The notes under the pieces are model-generated. The model did no database searches. It was not told the origin of the DNA and saw nothing but the letters and a program-made list of their open reading frames with translations. Both the position numbers and the translations under genes were made by a program. Shown piece by piece: positions 38,203 to 46,266 of a DNA stretch of 46,266 nt. The stretch's first letter is position 1, and every line of letters starts with the position of its first letter. Source of the DNA: Caenispirillum bisanense (GTDB lineage: Bacteria; Pseudomonadota; Alphaproteobacteria; Reyranellales; Reyranellaceae); NCBI GenBank assembly GCA_945878895.1, contig CAMDVZ010000002.1:1-46266 (forward strand), given 5' to 3'.

Positions 38203-39309
38203 ATGCTTTCGAACGTCCCCGGGGCGGCCGATTTCGGCCGCCGCCATGCCTTCGTCGCCACGCTGGGCGTCTGCGCCGTTGCCGCGATCATGCTGGGGTC
38301 CGCCAGTTCGCAGCGGACCGAACTCGTCGCCGCCCTGGCCACGCCCGGCGTTTCGCTGTCGGCGGCGATCGTGGATCCGGCCGAACTGACCCGGGAAGCC
38401 GTCGTGCCCGGCGAGTTGGTGGCGCCGGTCTTGGTCGCCGTTTCGGTCGACGCGACGCCGGCCGCCGACGAGAACGAGCCACGCCAGATGCATGGCCGAT
38501 TCAGCCATGCCTACGCGCCGCCGGCCCGCCGGCTGGTGTCGCCGGTGCGCGCCGACCGGGCCGAGCAACTGGCCGAGGTATTCCAGCGGCACGACTACTC
38601 GCTCGACCAGACCCGCTCGGGCCAACCGGTGCCGGCCTTGCAGATCGACCGCGTGCCGGGCGACCTCGGCGCGGTGAAGGACGGCAACGAGCGCAAGGCG
38701 ATGTTCATCAAGGCCCTGTTGCCGATCGTCCTCGAGGTCAACGAGCGACTCCACGCCGATCGCCAGGAACTGTTGCGGCTGAGGGACAAACAGCGCCTCC
38801 GTCATGCCCTTTCCGCGGCCGAGAAGGCTTGGCTCGGCGAACTCGCCGACCGCTACGGCACCGAGGCGTCGAACTTCGTCGAGCTGGTGGCCCGCGTGGA
38901 TCTGGTGCCACCCTCGATGGCCATCGCCCAGGCCGGCGTCGAGAGTGGCTGGGGCACCTCCTACGCCGCCCGCGTCGGCAATTCGCTGTTCGGCCAGATC
39001 CAGGCCGGCGGCCGCCATTCGGTGACGGTGCCGTGGCGCGCGGGTCCCGCGATGCCGCAGCCGTTCCAGACGGTGGCCGATTCGGTCGATGCCTATTTCC
39101 TCAACCTCAACACCCACCCCGCCTACGAAGCCTTCCGCGCCGAGCGCGGCCAGGCGCGCGCTGCCGGCAAGTATCCCGATGGCTACCAGCTGATCGGTAA
39201 CCTCCGGCGCTATTCCGAGCTCGGCCAGCAATACATCGACTATGTCCGCGGCATCATCCGCGAGAACAAGCTGACCGATTTCGACAACGCGCGCCTGACG
39301 CCGATCTGA
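38203..39309 (+). CDS. Glucosaminidase domain protein (Bax-like)
   Basis: LVPPSMAIAQAGVESGWGTSYAARVGNSLFGQIQAGG...HPAYEAFRAERGQARA. Confidence 0.87.
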   Translation: MLSNVPGAADFGRRHAFVATLGVCAVAAIMLGSASSQRTELVAALATPGVSLSAAIVDPAELTREAVVPGELVAPVLVAVSVDATPAADENEPRQMHGRFSHAYAPPARRLVSPVRADRAEQLAEVFQRHDYSLDQTRSGQPVPALQIDRVPGDLGAVKDGNERKAMFIKALLPIVLEVNERLHADRQELLRLRDKQRLRHALSAAEKAWLGELADRYGTEASNFVELVARVDLVPPSMAIAQAGVESGWGTSYAARVGNSLFGQIQAGGRHSVTVPWRAGPAMPQPFQTVADSVDAYFLNLNTHPAYEAFRAERGQARAAGKYPDGYQLIGNLRRYSELGQQYIDYVRGIIRENKLTDFDNARLTPI

Positions 39310-39325
39310 AGCGACGCGGCCGCTC

Positions 39326-39883
39326 TCACGTCATCGGCGCCGGCAGGTCGGCGTCGGCCAGCACGCGGAACCGGCGGGCATCGAACATCTGGTAGTGCCA
39401 CCATTCGTTCCGGTAGAAGTCCCAGCCGGCCGCCGTCATCAGGCCCATCAGCAGCAACCGGTTGCGCTGTGCCTCGACGCCGACGTCGAGCCGCCCGTGA
39501 TGGGAGAGCGGCGTGAAGGCATCGAACGCGGTGCCCATGTCGAGCTCGCGACCCTCGCCGTCCAGCAAGGTCAGATCCACCGCCACGCCGCGCGAATGCG
39601 GCGAGCCGCGCCTCGGATCGGCGAGGAATTCCGGATCGGGCCGCGCCCGCCAGAGTTTCCATTGTGCCTCGGTTGGCCGCAAGGCGTCGAACAGCTTCAG
39701 CCGCAAGCCCAGCGGCGCCGCCAGTTCGACGGCGCGGCGCAGGAGCGGCGCGGCCTCGCGCCGCAGATAGCAGCGGGCGTTCCGGTAGACCGGCGCGCCC
39801 GATATGTTGTCGGCCGTCGCGTAGGCGAGCGCGATCTCCACGTCGTAGTCAGGTGACGTTATCTCGACGATGTCCGGTTCCAC
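39326..39883 (-). CDS. D-alanyl-D-alanine dipeptidase (VanX/DdpX-like)
   Basis: LFDALRPTEAQWKLW, SPHSRGVAVDLTL, GTAFDAF, NEWWHYQM; GTG start at 39883 with GGGAGGGATC. Confidence 0.9.
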   Translation of the reverse strand: MEPDIVEITSPDYDVEIALAYATADNISGAPVYRNARCYLRREAAPLLRRAVELAAPLGLRLKLFDALRPTEAQWKLWRARPDPEFLADPRRGSPHSRGVAVDLTLLDGEGRELDMGTAFDAFTPLSHHGRLDVGVEAQRNRLLLMGLMTAAGWDFYRNEWWHYQMFDARRFRVLADADLPAPMT

Positions 39884-40691
39884 GATCCCTCCCCTGGCGC
39901 GATCCGCCGGCACCACCCTGGCGTCGCCGGCGGCCGCGCGCCAGTCCGGCGCGACGACGCGGGTTCTGGCGTTCGACTGCAGTCTCGCCCGCTGCGCCGC
40001 GGCGGTCGTCGAATTCGACACCGCCGGCCGGCCATCGGTTCGCGGCAACGCCACCGAGCCGATGACGCGCGGACACGCCGCGGCGCTGGCGCCGATGATC
40101 CAGTCGTTGCTGGCGGCCGCCGGCTGGAGCGCATCCGACCTCGACCTCCTCGCCACCACGCTGGGGCCCGGCAGCTTCACGGGCATGCGCATCGGACTCG
40201 CCATGGCGCGTGGCCTCGGTCTGGCGCTCGCGATCCCCGTGGCCGGCGTACGCTCCACGCGCGCCATGTTCCTGTCGCTGGCACCGGCGGATCTCGAAGA
40301 CATCGACGTCGTGGTCGCGGCGATCGATGCCGGACGCGGCCGCCGCTACGCCGGGCTGTTCGACCCGCGCGACGGCGGCGAGACGGGCCCCGACCTGGTC
40401 GCCGACGACGATCTGGTCGTGGCGGTCGCCGGCCGCCGGGTGCTGGTCGTGGGCGACGCGGCGGAGCCCGTGCTCGCCATGCTGGCCGCGCGCGACGTCG
40501 TTGCACGCGGCCGCTCGCCGGCGATCGGGGCACCCGATCCGCTGGCGGTTGCCATCGCCGCCACGGAAACCGGCGTCGATGGCTGGCGCGAGCGCAACGC
40601 GCGCGAGGGCATGCCCCGGCCGCTCTATCTGCGCGGCGCCGACGTGACCTTACGCGACGGCGCCCGCACGACGGCCGATCTCGATGGCTGA
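39870..40691 (+). CDS. tsaB: tRNA threonylcarbamoyladenosine biosynthesis protein TsaB (start uncertain)
   Basis: VLAFDCSLARCAAAVV, TTLGPGSFTGMRIGLAMARGLGLAL, VVAAIDAGRGRRYAGLF; followed by rimI. Confidence 0.9.
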   Translation: MSGSTIPPLARSAGTTLASPAAARQSGATTRVLAFDCSLARCAAAVVEFDTAGRPSVRGNATEPMTRGHAAALAPMIQSLLAAAGWSASDLDLLATTLGPGSFTGMRIGLAMARGLGLALAIPVAGVRSTRAMFLSLAPADLEDIDVVVAAIDAGRGRRYAGLFDPRDGGETGPDLVADDDLVVAVAGRRVLVVGDAAEPVLAMLAARDVVARGRSPAIGAPDPLAVAIAATETGVDGWRERNAREGMPRPLYLRGADVTLRDGARTTADLDG

Positions 40692-40700
40692 CGCCGCCCG

Positions 40701-41192
40701 ATGAGCCCGCCGCTGTTCGTCGAGGCCGGCGTCGCGATGGCGGCATGTCTTGCCGGGCTGCATCGCGACGCGTTTTCCGGGCGTCGCGAGCGCGCCTGGT
40801 CGGCGGCCGAATTCGTCGGTTTGCTGTCCTCGCCGGGCTGCTTCGCCATCGCCGCGCGCGCCGACGATGGCGACGCCGGCTTCGCGCTGGCGCGCGTGGT
40901 GCTCGACGAGGCCGAGTTGCTGACCATTGGCGTGGCGTCCGCCCACCGCCGTCGCGGCGTGGCGAGCGGGTTGCTCGCGCGCGCGATGGCGGCGTGCGCG
41001 ACGCGTGGCGCGGCGATGCTCTTCCTGGAGGTCGCGGCCGACAACGACGCGGCGCTAGGACTCTATCGGGCCAGCGGCTTTCATGTCGTTGGCCGCCGCG
41101 TCGGCTACTTCCCCGGTCAATCCTCCCCGATCGACGGGCTGACGATGCGCGCCGACCTCGTGTCAGCCGGCGGCGCGGCGCCCGATGCGTAG
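40701..41192 (+). CDS. rimI: GNAT acetyltransferase, ribosomal-protein-alanine N-acetyltransferase (RimI-like)
   Basis: LLTIGVASAHRRRGVASGLLARAMAACATRGAAMLFLEVAADNDAALGLYRASGFHVVGRRVGYF; adjacent to tsaB. Confidence 0.88.
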   Translation: MSPPLFVEAGVAMAACLAGLHRDAFSGRRERAWSAAEFVGLLSSPGCFAIAARADDGDAGFALARVVLDEAELLTIGVASAHRRRGVASGLLARAMAACATRGAAMLFLEVAADNDAALGLYRASGFHVVGRRVGYFPGQSSPIDGLTMRADLVSAGGAAPDA

Positions 41193-41417
41193 ACGATGGA
41201 CCCGGCCGCCTTCGTTTTCCGGCCCCAGCTCCGCGACCTCGAAGCCCTCGGCGCGGGCCGACCGGGGCACGTTGCGCAGGGGCTCGCCCGCGTTGAGGCG
41301 CACCACGAGCGTCTCGCCCGGAAGCAGTCGCTCCAGCCGCAGTTTCACGCGCACGAACGTCATCGGGCAGACCTCGCCCGTCACGTCGACGAGATCGGGC
41401 GGCGACGGAGCGCTCAC
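41163..41417 (-). CDS. TusA-like sulfurtransferase
   Basis: DLVDVTGEVCPMTFVRVKLRLERLLPGETLVVRLNAGEPLRNVPRSARAEGFEV. Confidence 0.82.
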   Translation of the reverse strand: MSAPSPPDLVDVTGEVCPMTFVRVKLRLERLLPGETLVVRLNAGEPLRNVPRSARAEGFEVAELGPENEGGRVHRLRIGRRAAG

Positions 41418-41516
41418 GAACCGCCCCGCACGGCGTCGAGGGGTGTATTGATCATGCGTGCGCGAAAGACTATAGGGACGCCACGCATCGCGAATCGTCG
41501 GGCCCCGGGAATCGAA

Positions 41517-41951
41517 ATGACGCAAGTAGACAAGACCACCGCCGATCTGTTGGCACTGACGGCGCAAATCGTCACCGCCCACGTTTCAAATAATACTGTC
41601 ACGATTTCCGACATTCCGAAACTGATCGAACAGGTCTACGGCACGCTTGCCAACGTCGGCAGCCCGGTGCCGCCGCCGCCACCGCCGCAGGAGCCGGCGG
41701 TGAACCCGAAGAAGTCGGTGTTCCGCGACCACATCGTCTGCCTGGAAGACGGCTCCAAGCACAAGATGCTGAAGCGCCATCTGATGACCGCCTACGGCAT
41801 GACGCCCAAGCAGTACCGCGAGAAATGGAACCTCGACGCCGACTATCCGATGGTCGCGCCGAGCTATTCCAAGATCCGCAGCGCGCTGGCGAAGAAGGCG
41901 GGCCTCGGCACCAAGAAGATGCGCCAGCGCGGCGGCCGCTCCAAGGCCTAG
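41517..41951 (+). CDS. MucR/Ros family transcriptional regulator
   Basis: VFRDHIVCLEDGSKHKMLKRHLMTAYGMTPKQYREKWNLDADYPMVAPSYSKIRSALAKKAGLG. Confidence 0.95.
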   Translation: MTQVDKTTADLLALTAQIVTAHVSNNTVTISDIPKLIEQVYGTLANVGSPVPPPPPPQEPAVNPKKSVFRDHIVCLEDGSKHKMLKRHLMTAYGMTPKQYREKWNLDADYPMVAPSYSKIRSALAKKAGLGTKKMRQRGGRSKA

Positions 41952-42012
41952 GCGACCGGCTGGCGAGAGCCTCGCCCGGCGTTGTATATGACCAGCACGG
42001 CGGACGGCGAGG

Positions 42013-42486
42013 GTGCCGGCCGGCGACGCATCGGGGAAGGCCGTGCCTGACACCAGCCTGTCGGCGCTCGAGGCGCTCTGCGTCGCCAAGGGCCTCAAAA
42101 TGACCGACCAGCGGCGGGTGATCGCGCGCGTGTTGTCGGAATCGACCGACCATCCCGACGTCGAGTCGGTGCATCGCCGCGCCTCCGGGATCGACCCGCG
42201 CATCTCGATCGCCACCGTGTATCGCACCGTGCGCCTGTTCGAGGACGCCAACATTCTCGAGCGGCACGACTTTCGCGACGGCCGTTCCCGCTACGAAGCC
42301 GCGCCGAGCGACCATCACGACCATCTGATCGACATCCAGTCCGGTGCCGTGATCGAGTTCCAGAGCGAGGAAATCGAGGAATTGCAGCGTGCCATCGCCG
42401 CCAGGCTGGGCTACCGGCTGGTCGGACACCGGCTCGAACTCTATGCGGTGCCGGCCGCCGCGCCCGAACCCGGCGACCGGGAATGA
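42013..42486 (+). CDS. Fur family transcriptional regulator (start 42013 or GTG ~42043)
   Basis: GLKMTDQRRVIARVLSESTDHPDVESVHRRASGIDPRISIATVYRTVRLFEDANILERHDF...HHDHLIDIQSGAVIEF. Confidence 0.93.
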   Translation: MPAGDASGKAVPDTSLSALEALCVAKGLKMTDQRRVIARVLSESTDHPDVESVHRRASGIDPRISIATVYRTVRLFEDANILERHDFRDGRSRYEAAPSDHHDHLIDIQSGAVIEFQSEEIEELQRAIAARLGYRLVGHRLELYAVPAAAPEPGDRE

Positions 42487-42565
42487 GCGGTCATTGTCGC
42501 GCTCGCGCCCGCCGCGACCGCGAAATATCGTTGGACGGGCGCCCGGTGGTCCGGATAATGGGCTC

Positions 42566-43402
42566 ATGAGCAGCGTCGCCCTCCAGCCGTCCGCCGCGGT
42601 GGAGCCCGTCGTCGAATCGGGCTTCCTGATCGTCGCCGGCGATTTCGAAGTCCGTCTGGCCGCCGATGTCGCCGACATCGACGCCTCGCAGGCGCTGCGC
42701 TACCGCGTCTTCTACGAGGAGATGGCGGCGCGCCCGACCCCCGAGATGGCTGCCCGCCGCCGCGACTTCGACGAATTCGATCCGCTGTGCGACCATCTGC
42801 TGGTGATCGATCGCCGCCGCCGGGGCGCCGACGCCATCGTCGGAACCTACCGGCTGATCCGCCGCGGCGTCGCCGCGGCGCTGGGCCGCTTCTACTCCGC
42901 CGCCGAGTACGACATCTCGCCATTGACCGACCGGCCCGGCGAGGTGCTGGAGCTGGGCCGTTCCTGCGTGGATGTTTCGGCCCGCAACATGCCGACCATG
43001 CAGCTGTTGTGGCGCGGCATCGCGACCTACGTGTTCCACCACAAGATCGAGATCATGTTCGGCTGCGCCAGCCTGCCGGGCAACGACGTGCGCCGCCTCG
43101 CGCAACCGCTGTCGTATCTCCACCACCGCCACCTGGCGCCGCCGGGCCTGCGGCCGCGCGCGCTGGCGGACCGCTTCGTCGACATGAACATCCTGCCCGC
43201 CGACGGCTACGATCCCAAGCTCGCGGAGCGCCTGGTGCCGCCGCTGATCAAGGGCTATCTGCGTCTGGGCGGCTTCGTCGGCGATGGCGCGGTGATCGAT
43301 CCGCAGTTCAACACGATCGACGTCTGCATCGTGGTCAAGACGGATCTGATCACCGAAAAATACTACCGGCACTACGAGCTGGCGCGGCGCGACGGCGCCT
43401 GA
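42566..43402 (+). CDS. GNAT-like N-acyltransferase, OlsB/hemolysin-like
   Basis: LRYRVFYEEMAA, FDEFDPLCDHLLVIDRR, VGTYRLIRRGVA, GEVLELGRSCVDVSARN, MFGCASLPG. Confidence 0.88.
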   Translation: MSSVALQPSAAVEPVVESGFLIVAGDFEVRLAADVADIDASQALRYRVFYEEMAARPTPEMAARRRDFDEFDPLCDHLLVIDRRRRGADAIVGTYRLIRRGVAAALGRFYSAAEYDISPLTDRPGEVLELGRSCVDVSARNMPTMQLLWRGIATYVFHHKIEIMFGCASLPGNDVRRLAQPLSYLHHRHLAPPGLRPRALADRFVDMNILPADGYDPKLAERLVPPLIKGYLRLGGFVGDGAVIDPQFNTIDVCIVVKTDLITEKYYRHYELARRDGA

Positions 43403-43424
43403 ACCATCCACCGGGCCCACACCC

Positions 43425-44255
43425 TTGTCCTCCATTTCATTCGGTTCGCCGGTGCGCGGCGCGTTGCGGCTGACGGCCTACGTGCTGGTCACCCTGCTCG
43501 GCATGCCGTTCCAGCTGGCCGCCGTCGGCTTGCGGTGGCGCGGCCTCGCGGTGGCGATCCCGTTGCGCTACCACCGGATCGTGTGCTGGATTTTCGGCCT
43601 CAAGGTCGAGGTTCACGGCACCCGGTCGACCGCGGTGCCGACGCTGTTCGTCAGCAACCACATCTCCTATCTCGACATCGAGGTGCTGGGATCGGTGTTG
43701 CCGGCATCGTTCGTGGCCAAGGCCGAGGTGTCGACCTGGCCGTTCTTCAGTTGGCTGGCCAAGCTGCAACGCACGGTGTTCGTCGAGCGCGTGCCGCGCG
43801 CCGCTCGCGGCAGCCGCGACGAGATGGTCGAGCGTCTCGCGGCCGGCGACAGCCTGATCCTGTTTCCCGAGGGCACCAGCGGCGACGGACAGCGGGTCCT
43901 TCCATTCCGCACCTCGCTGTTCGCCGTCGCGGGCGCGGCCGTCGGCGACCGGCCGCTGTGCGTGCAGCCCGTGACCATCGCCTACACGCGGCTCGACGGC
44001 ATTCCGCTGGGCCGTTACTGGCGGCCGTTCTTCGCCTGGTTCGGCGACATGGAGCTGGCCGGCCACCTCTGGAACGTCACCAAGCTCGGCGAAGCTTCGG
44101 TCGTGGTGGTGTTCCACGAGCCGACCGACATCGCGGCGATCGGCGATCGCAAGAAGCTGGCGGCGCATTGCGAGCGACTGATCGCGACGACCCTGCAGAC
44201 GCTCAACCGCGACGGCGGCACCGCCTCGCTGAAAGCGCCCGCCCCCGTCGCCTGA
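43425..44255 (+). CDS. Lysophospholipid acyltransferase (PlsC family)
   Basis: LFVSNHISYLDIEVLGSVLPASFVAKAEVSTWPFFSWLAKLQRTVFVER, LILFPEGTSGDGQRVLPF. Confidence 0.92.
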   Translation: MSSISFGSPVRGALRLTAYVLVTLLGMPFQLAAVGLRWRGLAVAIPLRYHRIVCWIFGLKVEVHGTRSTAVPTLFVSNHISYLDIEVLGSVLPASFVAKAEVSTWPFFSWLAKLQRTVFVERVPRAARGSRDEMVERLAAGDSLILFPEGTSGDGQRVLPFRTSLFAVAGAAVGDRPLCVQPVTIAYTRLDGIPLGRYWRPFFAWFGDMELAGHLWNVTKLGEASVVVVFHEPTDIAAIGDRKKLAAHCERLIATTLQTLNRDGGTASLKAPAPVA

Positions 44256-44339
44256 CGCCGCCCGCCCGCCCCGACCCGACCAGGGCAATCGGGTGAACGC
44301 CGTTCCGGCTCCCGGGCAGCTGTCGCGTCGATGGAAGCC

Positions 44340-46266
44340 GCGGCGATGTCGCACCGTCCGGGCGCGCGCCACGCCAATGGCGCTCGTGGCGAGCGTCCCC
44401 GATGGCCCACGCGACGGCGAAGAAGCGCCACTGGAGTGGCGCGCTCGTGCGTCCGCGAGGATGTCTGGCTGGAAGGGTGGGAGTCCCTTTCAGGCAAACC
44501 CCGACCGGCCTGTATTCGACCGTAACCGCGTCGCCGCGAGGCGGGGTGGAGAGCAATGGAAGGAGAAGATGTCGTCCGTAGGAACACGAACTCGATTTGG
44601 CCGGACCGATTGGCGAGCCTGCGAGCGAATGGCGAAGCCCGGACCCGCGACGAGCGGGAGGCCCACGACGCTGAGAGGTTGGGTGTCAAAGCGATCGTGG
44701 GAAGCGGTGAGGTGGTTGGAGACGGAAGGCATCGAAGGCCAGACATCTGAAGCGGAGAGACCCGCGCGGGCAAGCCGGCGAGGAGCCGCCGAGCGGGAGT
44801 CAGAGCACTCATAGTAGCGATGAAGCCGGGCAATGCCGGTGGAGCGAAGGGGTGCAGGAAGGTGGAGACGCAAGGACCATGGACGAGGGACAGACACCGG
44901 AGGCAGTGCCCGCGAGGGCTAGACGTGCCGGACAAGCCGAAGCCCCCGCAAGGAGCTACGCGGACCCGCGTGTGTGGACGGAGCGCATGTCGACGGCCCT
45001 CGAGGAGGGGGTGAAGGGAGGCAAGTGGTACAGCCTGATGGACAAGGTGCATCCCGAGGCGACGCTGCGGGCGGCTTTCGCGCGAGTGGAGGCCAACGAC
45101 GGGGCGAGCGGGGTGGACCATGTGAGTGTCGGGATGTTTGGAGCCGGACTGGACGCGAACCTGGAACGGCTGGGGGAGGCGTTGCGGACGGGCACGTACC
45201 GTCCGCAAGCGATCCGCCGGCACTACATTCCCAAACCGGGAAGCCAGGAGCAGCGTCCGTTGGGGATACCGACGGTACGCGACAGGGTAGTTCAGACGGC
45301 GCTGCGGCTGGTGCTGGAGCCGATCTTCGAGCGGGACTTCGCGCCGCACAGTCATGGCTTCCGGCCCGGCCGGGGGTGCAAGGACGCGTTGCGGCGGGTG
45401 GACGAGCTGTTGAAGGACGGCCATGCGCACGTGGTGGACGCCGATCTGAAGAGCTATTTCGACACGATCCCGCACGAGCGGCTGCTGACCCTGGTCGGCA
45501 GCAAGGTATCGGACGGGAAGATCATGGAGTTGGTGGGGCGTTTCCTGAAGCAGGGCATCCTGGATGGCCTGCGGACGTGGACGCCCGAGGGTGGCACGCC
45601 GCAAGGCGCGGTGATCAGTCCGCTGCCGAGCAACATCTACCTCGACCCGCTGGACCATCTGATGGCAGGGGCCGGGTTCGAGATGGTGCGCTACGCCGAC
45701 GACTTCGTGGTGATGTGTCGGGACGAAGCGCAAGCGGCCCGAGCCCTGGCGATGGTGCGGCAATGGACGGCCGAGGCCGGCCTGACCCTGCATCCCGCCA
45801 AGACGCGACTGGTCGACGCGCGGTCCGGGAGCTTCGAGTTCCCGGGTTATCGCTTCGAGGCCGGCCGACGCTGGCCGCGCGCGAAGAGCCTGGCGAAGTT
45901 CAGGGACGGCGTGCGCGACAAGACCCGCCGGACCTCCGGGCAAAGTCTGGGGACGATCATCGCGGCGCTCAATTCCTCGCTTCGAGGCTGGTTCGGGTAC
46001 TTCCGGCACAGCCACCGCGCGACGTTCGGCGATCTCGACGGATGGATCCGTGGCCGGCTGCGAAGCCTGTTGCGGCGCCGACGCGGGGCCAAGGGCATCG
46101 CGCGCGGCGAGGATAACCATCGCTGGCCCAATGCCTTCTTTGCCGGTCACGGGCTCTTCAGCTTGAAGGACGCCCATGCGCTGGCCTGTCGGTCCCCTCG
46201 TGGGTGAGACCACCGACTGGAGAGCCGGATGCGGGAGACCCGCCAGTCCGGTTCGGAGGGAGGGGG
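44340..46266 (+). mobile_element. Group II intron (5' boundary uncertain; runs off the right window edge)
   Basis: Encoded RT/maturase, pre-ORF segment agagcactcatagtagcgatgaagccgggcaatgccggtggagcgaagggg, and domain-V-like 3' hairpin agagccggatgcgggagacccgccagtccggttcgga at ~46220-46257. Confidence 0.85.
44879..46207 (+). CDS. Group II intron reverse transcriptase/maturase
   Basis: RPLGIPTVRDRVVQTALRLVLEPIFERDFAPHSHGFRPGRG, VVDADLKSYFDTIPH, TPQGAVISPL, MVRYADDFVVMCR, C-terminal maturase region. Confidence 0.93.
   Translation: MDEGQTPEAVPARARRAGQAEAPARSYADPRVWTERMSTALEEGVKGGKWYSLMDKVHPEATLRAAFARVEANDGASGVDHVSVGMFGAGLDANLERLGEALRTGTYRPQAIRRHYIPKPGSQEQRPLGIPTVRDRVVQTALRLVLEPIFERDFAPHSHGFRPGRGCKDALRRVDELLKDGHAHVVDADLKSYFDTIPHERLLTLVGSKVSDGKIMELVGRFLKQGILDGLRTWTPEGGTPQGAVISPLPSNIYLDPLDHLMAGAGFEMVRYADDFVVMCRDEAQAARALAMVRQWTAEAGLTLHPAKTRLVDARSGSFEFPGYRFEAGRRWPRAKSLAKFRDGVRDKTRRTSGQSLGTIIAALNSSLRGWFGYFRHSHRATFGDLDGWIRGRLRSLLRRRRGAKGIARGEDNHRWPNAFFAGHGLFSLKDAHALACRSPRG

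Noticed and set aside
1-46266. tRNA or rRNA genes
   Set aside because: No cloverleaf-like or rRNA-like segments recognised by eye; tRNAscan/Infernal would be needed to exclude them formally.

Overview
High-GC (alphaproteobacterial-looking) chromosomal window. Most of it is catabolic or transport genes: an ABC transporter solute-binding protein and permease start, several SDRs, an aldo/keto reductase, an MFS transporter, SMP-30, two LLM-type flavin oxidoreductases, a D-aminoacylase-like amidohydrolase, two acyl-CoA dehydrogenases, an AGXT2L-like class-III PLP enzyme with an APH-like kinase, TauD, P450, nitroreductase and MR/MLE. At the right end is a conserved housekeeping block: TauE / TIGR02186 / USP, NifU, glucosaminidase, D-Ala-D-Ala dipeptidase, tsaB, rimI, TusA-like, MucR, Fur-like, OlsB-like, PlsC. 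This block is followed by a group II intron that runs off the window. Main points of interest: (i) small accessory islands at about 25.0-26.6 kb and 30.4-33.1 kb (HigB/HigA-like pair; DUF2188-like + TIR/NDT-like 'FINCPFD' pair; Panacea/DUF4065 gene facing a PD-(D/E)XK-like gene), two of them bracketed by imperfect direct repeats of the neighbouring host gene ends; (ii) a three-copy tandem array of papain/C39-like proteins whose first copy has lost its ATG (ACG) and carries a 1-nt frameshift; (iii) a serralysin-like M10/RTX gene split by a single in-frame TAA; (iv) non-coding repeats, including a ~20-bp degenerate tandem array and a pair of 18-bp near-palindromes 33 bp apart. All family names come from reading motifs by eye; no database searches were run.
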